Source of the DNA: Planctomycetota bacterium
GTDB lineage: Bacteria > Planctomycetota > UBA1135 > GCA-002686595
Reading direction: 5' to 3'
DNA: 64,000 bases
Assembly (NCBI GenBank): GCA_022446815.1
Contig: JAKVCD010000006.1
Span: 1-64,000 of the forward strand
The notes under the pieces were generated by a model, which was given only the letters and a program-made list of their open reading frames with translations, was not told the origin of the DNA and did no database searches. The position numbers and the translations under genes were made by a program. Shown here one piece after another: positions 1 to 8,369 of this stretch (the first letter of the stretch is position 1; each line of letters starts with the position of its first letter).

Positions 1-403
1 CGTGCACGTCGACACCAACCCCGTCTCTGAGCGCCACGTCAATAGCCGCACCGAAGACGCTGGCCACCTCAAGCAGCCCCTCTTTCCACTCTGCGTCTAG
101 CTCGCACCGCTCGATGGCATCCTCTCGATCCCTGTCAGAGCGGCCGAGCAGCTGCCCGGCGGCCTCCAGCGCAGGCTCAAGCGCCAGCACAAGGCAGCCA
201 TGCCTGTGCTCACCCTGGGCGAGGAGGCCGATCTTAAATGAAAGGTGAACGCCATCTCCTACGACAGGACTCTCACCCTCACGGCTCACATCCAACCCGC
301 TCGTCGCGACCTCGATCCCAACGACCGATGCTAGCTCTGAGGTGACCCGGTCGAGGCTGGCCTCGAGGAGCTCACGATCTCTACCTGTGCTTGAGACGCT
401 CAT
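1..403 (-). CDS. Unrecognised protein, 3' end cut by window edge
   Basis: An open reading frame starts at ATG (complement of 401-403) and runs without a stop off the left edge, giving at least 134 residues. It begins MSVSSTGRDRELLEASLDRV and carries an acidic alpha/beta-looking stretch with no signal peptide or membrane segment. The segment ELDAEWKEGLLEVASVFGAA faintly resembles the helical repeat of CheC/CheX-type phosphatases, but I do not recognise the family and would not assign that function. It lies 110 bp downstream of panB on the same strand, separated from it by an intrinsic terminator, so it is probably transcribed on its own. There is no clear Shine-Dalgarno. Instead a small hairpin (GAAGGG, 412-417, pairing with CCCTTC, 423-428) ends 9 bp before the start codon. 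Confidence 0.6.
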   Translation of the reverse strand, partial: MSVSSTGRDRELLEASLDRVTSELASVVGIEVATSGLDVSREGESPVVGDGVHLSFKIGLLAQGEHRHGCLVLALEPALEAAGQLLGRSDRDREDAIERCELDAEWKEGLLEVASVFGAAIDVALRDGVGVDVH

Positions 404-474
404 GATTTATTGAAGGGGCACGCCCTTCCAAGTTGCATTTCGTCCCTAGGCACCCTCGGCCTTCAACAATTGAT

Positions 475-513
475 GAAAAAATCACAGCGCAGGGGAACCA
501 AGCCCCAGAGCGC
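475..513 (-). terminator. Intrinsic terminator of the panB transcript
   Basis: Directly after the panB stop codon the minus strand reads GCGC-TCT-GGGG, a 7-nt loop, CCCC-T-GCGC, then five bases and a run of seven T. The outer arms are 487-490/510-513, the inner arms 492-495/503-506 and the T tract 475-481. The stem has an asymmetric internal loop but the form is that of a Rho-independent terminator. Confidence 0.6.
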
Positions 514-1338
514 TCAATAGCTCTCGTCGTTCGAAGGGAACTCGTCAGAGCGCACGTCTCGGACGTAACCCTCAAAAGCCCCCCGCATCACGTCCGCGAC
601 CTCCGCGTAGCGCCGCACAAAGCGAGGGTGGAAGCGCGTGTACAGACCGAGCATGTCATGCGAGACCAAGATTTGCCCATCACAGCCACCTCCCGCGCCT
701 ATGCCGATGACGGGGATCTCTAGGGAGCGAGCGATCTCCTCTCCGAGCCCAGAGGGGATCTTCTCCAAGACGAGGGCGAAGGCACCGGCTTCTTGCAGCG
801 CGAGCGCGTCACGACGTAGCTCCTCTGCCTCCTCCGGCTCAGTCGCACGGACCCGATAGGTGCCGAACTTATGGATGGACTGAGGCGTCAACCCTAAGTG
901 ACCCATGACGGGGATCCCGACCTCGACGAGGCGCTCGACGGTAGGGCAGATGCTCGACCCGCCCTCCATCTTGCCCGCCTCAACGTTGGCCTCCTTGCCC
1001 ATCCGTCCCGCATTCATGAGCGCAGTGTCCGTGTTCACCTGATAGCTCATGAAGGGCAAGTCTCCTACGACCAGCGCGCGCGAGACGCCGCGCGTCACCA
1101 TCGAGGCGTGATAGAGCATGTGGTCCATGGTCACGTTGACCGTCGTATCAAGACCCTGCACGACAGTCGCCACCGAGTCCCCCACCAAGATCACGTCAAC
1201 TCCAGCCTCATCCAACAGGCCAGCCATGACCTGGTCATAGGCCGTCAGCGCTGCGATCTTCTGTCCAGCCTCCTTCATCCGTCGGAGGGCGTGCGTCGTG
1301 ACCTTACGATCCGTGGGTTCAGGGGGAGTGCTGCTCAT
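514..1338 (-). CDS. panB: 3-methyl-2-oxobutanoate hydroxymethyltransferase (ketopantoate hydroxymethyltransferase)
   Basis: PanB transfers a hydroxymethyl group from 5,10-methylene-THF to 2-oxoisovalerate, the first committed step of pantothenate and CoA synthesis, in the cytoplasm. The 274-residue length is normal for the family. Visible hallmarks are the metal-binding aspartates in VGDS (D54) and VGDLPFM (D93), the [13 protein letters not shown] segment, the GHLGLTPQ loop and the catalytic-glutamate region [13 protein letters not shown] followed by [14 protein letters not shown]. The start ATG is preceded by GAGG, which overlaps the TGA of the upstream FAD-dependent gene only 10 bp away, so the two are co-transcribed and probably translationally coupled. 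panC and panD are not in the window. A terminator follows the stop codon. Confidence 0.95.
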   Translation of the reverse strand: MSSTPPEPTDRKVTTHALRRMKEAGQKIAALTAYDQVMAGLLDEAGVDVILVGDSVATVVQGLDTTVNVTMDHMLYHASMVTRGVSRALVVGDLPFMSYQVNTDTALMNAGRMGKEANVEAGKMEGGSSICPTVERLVEVGIPVMGHLGLTPQSIHKFGTYRVRATEPEEAEELRRDALALQEAGAFALVLEKIPSGLGEEIARSLEIPVIGIGAGGGCDGQILVSHDMLGLYTRFHPRFVRRYAEVADVMRGAFEGYVRDVRSDEFPSNDESY

Positions 1339-1348
1339 TCGATCTACC

Positions 1349-2983
1349 TCAACTGTCTGCGCCTAAGAGCGCTCGCGCTGTGCGAGCCCCGTCAGTCGCC
1401 GCCGTCATGATGCCACCAGCGTATCCGGCACCCTCCCCGACGGGGAAGAGGTTGCTGAATCCCCGAGCGGTACGGCGCTCTGAGTGCCTTGAGATCCGAA
1501 CAGGGCCGGAAGAGCGCGTCTCCACTCCTACCATGACACCGGCTTCACCCCCGAAACCAGGCAGCTGCTCGTGAAAGCGGGCCAAGCCTTGAGCGAGGGC
1601 GGAGCGGAGCTCCTCTGAGAGGAGCTGGTCGAGCCGCGCCGGGCGAGTCCCAAAGGGATAGGTCGTATGGGGAGTCTCCCGACTCTGCTCTCCACGCAAA
1701 AAGTCACTAGCCCGCTGCGCTGGGGCCGTGTAGTCACCTCCACCAGCAGCAAATGCGGCCCGCTCCAAGCGCTCTTGATACTCCACCCCCCAGAGGGGGT
1801 CGGCTCCTACCGGAGGGCGCACAGTCCCAACGACTGCGGCGTTGGCCCAGCCGCTTGAGTGAGTGGAGTTGCTCATCCCGTTCGTGCAGAGGAGCCCCTC
1901 CGCCTGCACGCTAGCCACAACGCGACCGCCTGGGCACATGCAGAAGGTGTGAGCTCCGACGCCCTTCGCGACGAGCTCATAGGAGGCAGCTCCGAGCTCA
2001 GAGACTAGAGCAGCGTCTCCATAGCGCCCCAGATCGATGAGCTCCTGAGGATGCTCGATCCGCACGCCCACCTGGAAGGGCTTGGCCTCAAACTCAACCC
2101 CTCTCTCCATGAGCATCGACCAAGAGTCACGCGCCGAGTGCCCAGTCGCCAAGACGAGCGCGTCACAGGGGAGCTCCCCCTGACTCGTCTGCAGCGCCTC
2201 GACTGAGCGCTCTGCAGAGTGCCGGATCACGAGATCTTCCATCTTCGCGCGCCACAAGAACCGGACCCCGGCAGCCTCCATGCGCGAACGGAGCCTCTTC
2301 AGGACGCCGTGCAGCTTGTCCGTCCCCACGTGGGCGCGGGAGTCAAAGCAGATCTCTTCTGGCGCACCCGCAGCGACGAGCTCTTGAAGGACAGGCTCCT
2401 CGAGCGGGTCATCGCTGCGCGTATAGAGCTTGCCATCGGAGTAGGTTCCCGCGCCGCCCTCCCCGAACAGCAGGTTGGACTCAGGGTTGGGGACCCTCCC
2501 ACGATGGAAAGCTACGACGTCTCTCCCGCGCTCCTCCAAGGGGGCGCCGCGATCGATCACGGTGACCTCACACCCCTTGAGCGCGAGCGGGAGCGCCGCA
2601 AAAATCCCTGCGGGACCAGCGCCCACAACCACGACACGCTGCGACGCCCCACCGTCGACTTCGAGCGGAGCCAGCGGCAGGAGCCCAGGCGCCTCAACGA
2701 CCTTGCCCGATCTCAGCGCACGGTTGAGGGTGCGGCCCCCGTGCTCAGCGGGACATGTGCAGTCCGCGTGCACGACAAAGCGCGGCGCTCGCCCGCTGCG
2801 CTGGCCCCTGAGGTCCACCGATCGCCTAGCGATCCGGAAGCCCAAGAGCTCCTCAGGCCGGAGCCCCACACGCTTCGCTGCCATCGCCATGAGCTCTTCA
2901 AGCGGCGCTCCGATGGGCACGACGAGTCCCATGACCCGCCAGGTCTTGGCCCGAACTCCCAGCTCTCCTTCCTCTCTCACCAC
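1349..2983 (-). CDS. FAD-dependent dehydrogenase (COG2509-type)
   Basis: A 544-residue flavoprotein. A Rossmann FAD-binding motif [14 protein letters not shown] sits at residues 117-130 behind a ~110-residue N-terminal domain. This order is typical of the uncharacterised FAD-dependent dehydrogenases of COG2509. Further family segments are [57 protein letters not shown] and the C-terminal [19 protein letters not shown]. The physiological substrate of the family is not established, so I name only the fold. The start is taken as GTG at 2983 with AGGA upstream; a second GTG follows immediately and an ATG lies at codon 18. It is the first gene of a two-gene unit with panB and is divergent from the cupin-like gene, with about 60 bp between starts. 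Confidence 0.85.
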   Translation of the reverse strand: MVREEGELGVRAKTWRVMGLVVPIGAPLEELMAMAAKRVGLRPEELLGFRIARRSVDLRGQRSGRAPRFVVHADCTCPAEHGGRTLNRALRSGKVVEAPGLLPLAPLEVDGGASQRVVVVGAGPAGIFAALPLALKGCEVTVIDRGAPLEERGRDVVAFHRGRVPNPESNLLFGEGGAGTYSDGKLYTRSDDPLEEPVLQELVAAGAPEEICFDSRAHVGTDKLHGVLKRLRSRMEAAGVRFLWRAKMEDLVIRHSAERSVEALQTSQGELPCDALVLATGHSARDSWSMLMERGVEFEAKPFQVGVRIEHPQELIDLGRYGDAALVSELGAASYELVAKGVGAHTFCMCPGGRVVASVQAEGLLCTNGMSNSTHSSGWANAAVVGTVRPPVGADPLWGVEYQERLERAAFAAGGGDYTAPAQRASDFLRGEQSRETPHTTYPFGTRPARLDQLLSEELRSALAQGLARFHEQLPGFGGEAGVMVGVETRSSGPVRISRHSERRTARGFSNLFPVGEGAGYAGGIMTAATDGARTARALLGADS

Positions 2984-3006
2984 AGGATCCTACCCGCGTG
3001 GACACT

Positions 3007-3038
3007 AGCATCCTCCCCTCTCTATGTAGGAGGATGCT
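3007..3038 (+). promoter_or_regulatory. Hairpin sequestering the ribosome-binding site of the cupin-like gene
   Basis: AGCATCCTCC (3007-3016) is a perfect 10-bp inverted complement of GGAGGATGCT (3029-3038), with a 12-nt loop. The right arm contains almost the whole AGGAGG Shine-Dalgarno (3028-3033) and a first ATG (3034) of the downstream gene. In mRNA this stem would block initiation, so it may be a translational switch; as DNA it could equally be an operator between divergent genes. The pairing is seen directly; the function is inferred. Confidence 0.55.
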
Positions 3039-3042
3039 GCGT

Positions 3043-4266
3043 ATGCCTGAGGACCTTCTGCAAGAGCTGCTCGACGACCCCGACCGCGACACCTTCTACG
3101 GGGCCGCTCCGGTCGTCTCCTATGACCCCCACCAAGATGAGACGGAGTTCCTCGCTGGCATCAACGACCGGAGCCAGAGGAGAGCGCGGCTCATCCGCAG
3201 GGGCAACGACCATGGGCATTACGCAGTGATCCATGAGGAGGCGGCGAGATACGACGCTAAGTTCGCACTCAAGCGATGGCGCTCCGCCCGCCCCATCGTC
3301 CTGCGCGGTCATTTTGATGACTACACAGAGCTCGCTGGAGAGGGCGACGCCCTCTACGACAGGCTCCGGAACCAAGAGGAGCTCCTCCCTTGGGCGCGGG
3401 ATGCTGCCCTCCCGGACGGCGTGAGCGTCAGCGATCTGGATCAGCCCCTGGATGACCCCGAGCGTGACCTGAGGAAGCTCTGCTTCGATGATCCCGACGC
3501 CGCGGAAGGTCTCGCCTGGATGAAGCTCACCCGCCTCAGCAATCACCCTGAGGATGACTCCTTGAGGCTGAGGGTGGGCTTCGGCCGAGAGCGTCACGAC
3601 GACGCATCGCCACTGCTGGAGAGACAGCGGCTCATCTCCCGCCTAGGACGGGCGCTCCTCCCAGGCATGGCCGAGGTCTGCGACGATGACGGACTCGCTG
3701 CTCAACTGAAGCGACTCTTGCGGGGAGAGGCCCTGCTCTCGCAGCCCATCGCGTACTGGAATCGTCCAGGTGGCGGAGCCCTCTTTCACCACGACGCCTT
3801 CGGCGAGAACTCCCCGAACGGCCAACGCGGGGTACTGTATGCCCAGCTCTCAGGAGAGACTCTGTGGCTCGCCCTCTCGATCAATGACCTCGCTGCGAGG
3901 GTCCGAGAGATCATCGAGGCGATGACCCTTGGGGAGCTCCCTGAGCTGCGCGAGCACCTCTATCCGGAGGATGGCATGCAGCCGCTTTTGCCCATCCTCG
4001 CCGATGATGAGCTCCTCAGGCGCGAGCTCGGATCACCTGGCTGCGGGCTCTTCGCCAGCCTGGTCAACAACGGCCCAGCGTTCACAGCCTGGCTCGCAGA
4101 CTCTGGCCACGCCTGCGTGCTTGGCCCTGGCGACGGGATCCTGCTTCCCAACCACGGGGTACACCACACCTGCATGCACTCTGTCTTCTGCGTCAGCGAC
4201 CACACGACGTACGCTCTCTCCATGGCCATCCGACTAGATGAGCATAGCGCTCCAGCCGACAGCTGA
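3043..4266 (+). CDS. Cupin/JmjC-like protein, putative Fe(II)/2-oxoglutarate oxygenase
   Basis: A 407-residue soluble protein. The start is set at ATG 3043 because AGGAGG lies 9 bp upstream; an in-frame ATG at 3034 abuts the Shine-Dalgarno and a GTG at 2998 precedes it. The C-terminal half has the layout of a JmjC/cupin barrel: an H-x-D pair in GGALFHHDAFGEN (H249, D251), a strand QLSGETLWLAL, and a distal histidine cluster GILLPNHGVHHTCMH (H371-H379) preceded by a turn GPGDG. These would fit a facial triad for iron. The N-terminal half is acidic and unrecognised. A methyltransferase gene follows after 23 bp, so the two may act on the same substrate. No substrate can be named. The upstream hairpin suggests translational control. 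Confidence 0.6.
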   Translation: MPEDLLQELLDDPDRDTFYGAAPVVSYDPHQDETEFLAGINDRSQRRARLIRRGNDHGHYAVIHEEAARYDAKFALKRWRSARPIVLRGHFDDYTELAGEGDALYDRLRNQEELLPWARDAALPDGVSVSDLDQPLDDPERDLRKLCFDDPDAAEGLAWMKLTRLSNHPEDDSLRLRVGFGRERHDDASPLLERQRLISRLGRALLPGMAEVCDDDGLAAQLKRLLRGEALLSQPIAYWNRPGGGALFHHDAFGENSPNGQRGVLYAQLSGETLWLALSINDLAARVREIIEAMTLGELPELREHLYPEDGMQPLLPILADDELLRRELGSPGCGLFASLVNNGPAFTAWLADSGHACVLGPGDGILLPNHGVHHTCMHSVFCVSDHTTYALSMAIRLDEHSAPADS

Positions 4267-4289
4267 TCCTGCCGAAGAGCACACTGTCC

Positions 4290-5516
4290 ATGTCCCCTAA
4301 AGACCCCGTCCAACGCAGCGCCCCGCCCCTCGCAAAAGAACTCGGCGCGGCTCTCCAAGACCTCGGCCTAGACGCTGCAGAGGTCGCGCTCCCGCAAGAG
4401 GGCGTCTCCGACGAGCGCGCCGTCCTCATCACCGTAGCCCCCGGCGAGCTCCCCACAGAGGAGCGCCTCAGCTCACTCTGTGAGCGCGCCATCAGCGGTC
4501 TCGGCCCTGACGGGTACCTCTTGCTGCACCTCAGCGGCCGGCGCAGCCTCACTGAGCTCGCCCGCTGGCGCGATGGGCTGTGGCCGGCCTTCCACGTGGG
4601 CGCGCGATACGAGTTCGCAGCAGGCGGAGATGTGACCCGGGTCCTCCTGCACGACTCCACCCCCCTACCTGCCGCGCCCTCCAAGGCTGGCTCCGTGCGC
4701 GTCGGCGAGCTCCTCTGCGGGCGCCCTACCGACCACGTACGCTCCCCTGAGCAGACAGCGCTCAAGTTCGACGCGAACGCTGCCGGGTGGAACGGGACCC
4801 CAGGACGAGCTGACTACCTCCACCACCGCTGGATGCGTCGCTTCGTCGGGCGCTTCGCACCGAAGGCCAGCTTCAGCCGCGTCCTAGACTTCGGCTGCGG
4901 CGCAGGCTGGGTCGGGATTGAGGCCTGCCTCTATCACAAGAGCCAGTCCCTTCGCTTCTTCGACCCTAGCCCTGAGATGGTCCGCATCTCGACCGAGAAC
5001 GCTAAGGCTGCTGGCATCAGCGACGCCAGCGGAGCGACCGGCTTCGGGGAGGAGCCTCCCTACCCTGGCCCGGCGGACGAGCCCTTCGACCTCGTGCTCT
5101 CCTCTGGCGTGCTCTCCTTCGCGAGAGATCGTGAGGCTTGGTACGAGGGCCTCGCGCGCACCGTCGCGCCCGGCGGCACCTTGATCCTCGGGGACCTCAA
5201 CCTCCGCTCCATGGGCATGCGCAGGCGCCGCGCGAACCGCCCCATCCTCCCCATCCGAGAGCTCGCTGCCGTGACCCCTGCCGAAGCGCGAGCCGCGATG
5301 GAGGCACGCGGCTTCAAGCACCACGCCTCATCTGGCTACCAACTCACAGACCCGGTCCCTCAGCTCATCCACCTAGACACAACGCGCCTAGGCGGCGCGC
5401 TGTCTCACCCTCTCTCTTGGTGCAATCGACTCGCCTCCGTGGTCGATCGCACCCTCGGGGCACCCTTCGCCCCGCTCTTCGACAGCTGGGTGATGCGCTT
5501 CACGCGCGAGCGCTGA
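4290..5516 (+). CDS. SAM-dependent methyltransferase, class I
   Basis: A 408-residue protein whose C-terminal half is a clear class I methyltransferase. Motif I VLDFGCGAGWVGIEA lies near residues 196-210. It is followed by the acidic loop RFFDPSPEMV, motif IV-like FDLVLSSGVLSF and motif V/VI region TVAPGGTLILGDL. The first 180 residues are unusual. The segment from about residue 45 to 122 (AVLITVAPGE, GLGPDGYLLLHLSGRRS, VTRVLLHDS) looks like the second half of another methyltransferase fold lacking its SAM-binding motif. The gene follows the cupin-like gene by 23 bp and ends 3 bp from the convergent accD. The substrate is unknown. Start ATG 4290 has only a weak GAAGAG upstream. Confidence 0.75.
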   Translation: MSPKDPVQRSAPPLAKELGAALQDLGLDAAEVALPQEGVSDERAVLITVAPGELPTEERLSSLCERAISGLGPDGYLLLHLSGRRSLTELARWRDGLWPAFHVGARYEFAAGGDVTRVLLHDSTPLPAAPSKAGSVRVGELLCGRPTDHVRSPEQTALKFDANAAGWNGTPGRADYLHHRWMRRFVGRFAPKASFSRVLDFGCGAGWVGIEACLYHKSQSLRFFDPSPEMVRISTENAKAAGISDASGATGFGEEPPYPGPADEPFDLVLSSGVLSFARDREAWYEGLARTVAPGGTLILGDLNLRSMGMRRRRANRPILPIRELAAVTPAEARAAMEARGFKHHASSGYQLTDPVPQLIHLDTTRLGGALSHPLSWCNRLASVVDRTLGAPFAPLFDSWVMRFTRER

Positions 5517-5519
5517 GCC

Positions 5520-6434
5520 TCAACTCCCAGAGGAGTAATCGATGAGCTTCGCGAGCGTCTCACGCAGCTCCGATCTCGGCACGATGGCGTCAACGTGCCC
5601 CTTCTCGAGGAGGAACTCCGAGCGCTGAAAGCCCGGGGGGAGCTCTTGCTTGATGGTCGTCGCGATCACGCGCGGCCCCGCGAAACCGATCAACGCGCCG
5701 GGCTCAGCAAGGACGAGGTCCGTAACCATCGCGAAGCTCGCCGTGACGCCTCCCGTCGTAGGGTTCGCCATGACGCAGATCGAGAAGCCGCCAGCGTCTG
5801 AGAGCTCAGCCAAGGCGGAGCAAGTCTTAGCCATCTGCATCAGGCTCAAGACCCCCTCGTGCATACGCGCCCCGCCAGAGCTCGTGAAGACCACCAAGGG
5901 GCGCTTCAAGGAGGCGGCGAGCTCGCACGAGAGCGCAAACTTCTCACCGACGACCTCACCCATGGAGCCCCCGAGGAACTTGAAGTCGAGGACACACAAG
6001 ACGACTGGCCGCCCGCAGACCTCAGCGAGTCCGCTCACAAGCGCCTCGGCGTGGCCCGTCTTCTCAGCCGTCTTCTTGACCTTCTCTGCGTAAGAGCCGT
6101 TGTTTTCAAACTCGAGGCGATCCATCGCCTCAAAGCCTCCGAAGCGCTCTTCAAAGCTGCCCTCGTCAGCGACCATCTGAACTCGTTGAGTCCCATTAAC
6201 CGTGAAGTGGAAGCTGCAGTGAGGACAGACCATGTTGTTGTCCTCAAGGTCCTTGCGATAGATGGTCTGGCTGCAAGCGTCGCACTTGACCCAGAGCCCG
6301 CCCGGCATGTCCTTCTTCTTCCACCGCAAGCGCGACCTGCGGCGCGTCTCACCGAGCTCACCCTCGGCGGCCTGGCCTTGTCTCTTCTGGGGCTCTTCGC
6401 TCAAACCAGCGCTCCCTGCGATCTCAGCCGACAT
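5520..6434 (-). CDS. accD: Acetyl-CoA carboxylase, carboxyltransferase subunit beta
   Basis: AccD and AccA together form the carboxyltransferase that makes malonyl-CoA for fatty-acid synthesis. The protein is 304 residues. It starts with a short charged leader and the zinc ribbon C51-x2-C54-x15-C70-x2-C73 (KCDACSQ, VCPHC), which is diagnostic for AccD. The crotonase-like core shows VVLCVLDFKFLGGSMG, FTSSGGARMHEG, NPTTGGVTASFA and LIGFAGPRVI. The start is set at ATG 6434 because GGAG lies 9 bp upstream and it overlaps the end of rpe by 11 bp; an upstream in-frame ATG would bury 90 bp of rpe. It is the last gene of the gapA-pgk-rpe-accD run. accA is not in the window. Confidence 0.95.
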   Translation of the reverse strand: MSAEIAGSAGLSEEPQKRQGQAAEGELGETRRRSRLRWKKKDMPGGLWVKCDACSQTIYRKDLEDNNMVCPHCSFHFTVNGTQRVQMVADEGSFEERFGGFEAMDRLEFENNGSYAEKVKKTAEKTGHAEALVSGLAEVCGRPVVLCVLDFKFLGGSMGEVVGEKFALSCELAASLKRPLVVFTSSGGARMHEGVLSLMQMAKTCSALAELSDAGGFSICVMANPTTGGVTASFAMVTDLVLAEPGALIGFAGPRVIATTIKQELPPGFQRSEFLLEKGHVDAIVPRSELRETLAKLIDYSSGS

Positions 6435-7107
6435 GCAACCGCTCCATCGCCGTCTCCCTGAAGCTCGTGATCGTGCCCGGGATATCCTCCGCTCCAAAGA
6501 TGGCAGAGCCAGCGACGAACACATCCGTACCCGCCTCGGCGCAGCTCGCGATCGTCTCGCTGTTCACGCCTCCGTCCATCTCGATCCAACCCTCGTAGCC
6601 TGCGGCGCGTAGCCAGCGGACCTTATCCAGCACCTCGGGGATAAACTTCTGGCCACCGAAGCCAGGGAAGACGCTCATCACGAGGATGAGGTCGACCTCA
6701 CCGAAGAGCTCCGCGAGCGGCTCTTGGCAAGTGTCTGGGTTGATCGAGATACCGACTTTCTCGACACCAGCCGCTCGGAACGCCTTGATCACCGCGCGCG
6801 CCTCCTCCACTGAAGGGGCGACCTCCCAGTGGAAGGTCAACACATAGGCGCCCGCCTTAGCGAAGGCCTCTGCGTACCGTGCAGGCTCAGAGATCATGAG
6901 GTGCACATCCAAGGGTACCGAGGCGACCTTAGAGATAGCCTTCACCACCGGCGGACCGATGGTGAGGTTCGGGACGAAGTGCGCGTCCATCACGTCAACG
7001 TGGAGCCAGTCAGCGCCGGCAGCCTCCACCATCGCGACGTCTCTCCCGATCTCTGCGAAATCACAAGAGAGCAGCGAGGGGGAGATGAGAACGGTGCGAT
7101 CAGTCAT
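6424..7107 (-). CDS. rpe: Ribulose-phosphate 3-epimerase
   Basis: Interconverts ribulose 5-phosphate and xylulose 5-phosphate in the pentose phosphate pathway. The 227-residue length is standard for this TIM barrel. Family segments present are SPSLLSCDFAEIGRDV, WLHVDVMDAHFVPNLTIGPP with the first metal-binding His-x-Asp, DVHLMISEP, VMSVFPGFGGQKF with the mobile loop, and IEMDGGVNSETI followed by the phosphate-binding VAGSAIFG. The start is ATG 7107; the Shine-Dalgarno is weak. It lies 72 bp after pgk and overlaps accD by 11 bp, fitting one central-carbon operon. Confidence 0.95.
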   Translation of the reverse strand: MTDRTVLISPSLLSCDFAEIGRDVAMVEAAGADWLHVDVMDAHFVPNLTIGPPVVKAISKVASVPLDVHLMISEPARYAEAFAKAGAYVLTFHWEVAPSVEEARAVIKAFRAAGVEKVGISINPDTCQEPLAELFGEVDLILVMSVFPGFGGQKFIPEVLDKVRWLRAAGYEGWIEMDGGVNSETIASCAEAGTDVFVAGSAIFGAEDIPGTITSFRETAMERLHVG

Positions 7108-7179
7108 GCGAGATGCAGGGGAGCTGGGGAGCAGGGTGAGGCCGAATTGTACCGAGACAGCGCCTCGATTTCGCCGAAC

Positions 7180-8361
7180 TCACCCCAGAGCGACGACCCC
7201 AGGTAGCTCCTTACCCTCTAGGAGCTCCAAGGAGGCGCCTCCCCCGGTAGAGACGTGGGAGACCGACTCTCGGAGGCCCAGCTTACCCAAGGCAGCCACA
7301 GAGTCACCACCACCTACGACGGTGTAGCCCTCACAGGCAGCGACGGCCTCACCAACGGCCTTCGTGCCGCCAGAGAAGGAGTCCCACTCAAAGACCCCCA
7401 TGGGGCCGTTCCAGACGACTGTCTTGGCCCCGCAGATGACCTCAGCAAAGCGCTCACGAGTCTTAGGGCCGATGTCCATCGCCATGGATCCAGCGGGAAT
7501 AGCTTCTCCGTCGATGACCTCTGGAGAGGCGTCCTCCTTGAACTCTGTTGCGACGACATGGTCTAGGGGCAGCAGGAGTTCAGTGCCGAGCTCTGCTGCG
7601 CGCGCCTCGCAGGCGCGCACGAGATCAAACTTGTCCTCCTCCAGCAAGGAGCTGCCCACCTCCACACCACGCGCCGCAAGGAAGGTGTACGCCATCCCTC
7701 CACCGACCAAGAGCGCGTCCACCTTCTCAAGGAGGTTCTCGATCACAGTGAGCTTGTCAGAGACCTTCGCGCCCCCCAAGATCGCAATGAGCGGGCGATC
7801 AGGCTCCTCCAACACCCTGGCGAAGGATGAGAGCTCAGCCTCCAGAAGGTGCCCAGCAGCGGAAGGCAGAAGGCGCGCTGCCCCGGAGACAGAGGCGTGG
7901 TCCCTGTGCGCCGCCCCGAAGGCGTCGCCTACGAAGGCGTCACCAAGCGCAGCGAAGGCGGCCGAGAGTTCGGCGTCCCCCTTCGTCTCACCTGGATGGA
8001 AGCGGACGTTCTCCAAGAGGACGCAGGCCCCCTCAGGAGCGGCCGCGATCGCAGCCGCGGCATCATCGCCGACGGAGTGATCACACTTGACCACAGCGCT
8101 GCCAAGGAGCTCCTCTAAGCGAGCCGCTACAGGGTCTACCCGCAGGGCCTCCACGACTGCCCCCTTGGGGCGGCCGAGGTGGGTGAGCAAGACAGGCCTT
8201 GCGCCAGCCGCCAGTAGCTCCCTGATCGTAGGGAGCGCGGCGCGAATTCGCGTGTCGTCCGTGATCACTCCATTCTTGAGCGGGACGTTGAAGTCCACAC
8301 GCACAAGCACACGCTGGCCACTGACCTCTAGCTCCGAGACCCTAGGAGCGGCTAACCGCAT
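7180..8361 (-). CDS. pgk: Phosphoglycerate kinase
   Basis: Transfers phosphate from 1,3-bisphosphoglycerate to ADP in glycolysis. At 393 residues it is of typical length. Recognised motifs are VLVRVDFNVPL with a following TRIRAALPT, LLTHLGRPKG, GAKVSDKLTVIENL, the nucleotide-site VWNGPMGVFEWD and the C-terminal TVVGGGDSVAAL plus HVSTGGGASLELL. The start is placed at ATG 8361, only 8 bp after the gapA stop. A longer in-frame start at 8451 would overlap gapA by over 80 bp and adds residues unlike any PGK. It sits between gapA and rpe on the same strand. Confidence 0.95.
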   Translation of the reverse strand: MRLAAPRVSELEVSGQRVLVRVDFNVPLKNGVITDDTRIRAALPTIRELLAAGARPVLLTHLGRPKGAVVEALRVDPVAARLEELLGSAVVKCDHSVGDDAAAAIAAAPEGACVLLENVRFHPGETKGDAELSAAFAALGDAFVGDAFGAAHRDHASVSGAARLLPSAAGHLLEAELSSFARVLEEPDRPLIAILGGAKVSDKLTVIENLLEKVDALLVGGGMAYTFLAARGVEVGSSLLEEDKFDLVRACEARAAELGTELLLPLDHVVATEFKEDASPEVIDGEAIPAGSMAMDIGPKTRERFAEVICGAKTVVWNGPMGVFEWDSFSGGTKAVGEAVAACEGYTVVGGGDSVAALGKLGLRESVSHVSTGGGASLELLEGKELPGVVALG

Positions 8362-8369
8362 CGCGCAGC

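Noticed and set aside
1-403. CheC/CheX-like phosphatase assignment for the partial gene
   Set aside because: The resemblance rests on one helical segment without the E-x2-N catalytic pattern, so the gene is left unnamed.
5859-6461. A 200-codon plus-strand frame opposite accD
   Set aside because: Antisense to the zinc-ribbon and core motifs of AccD; no start signal or family resemblance.
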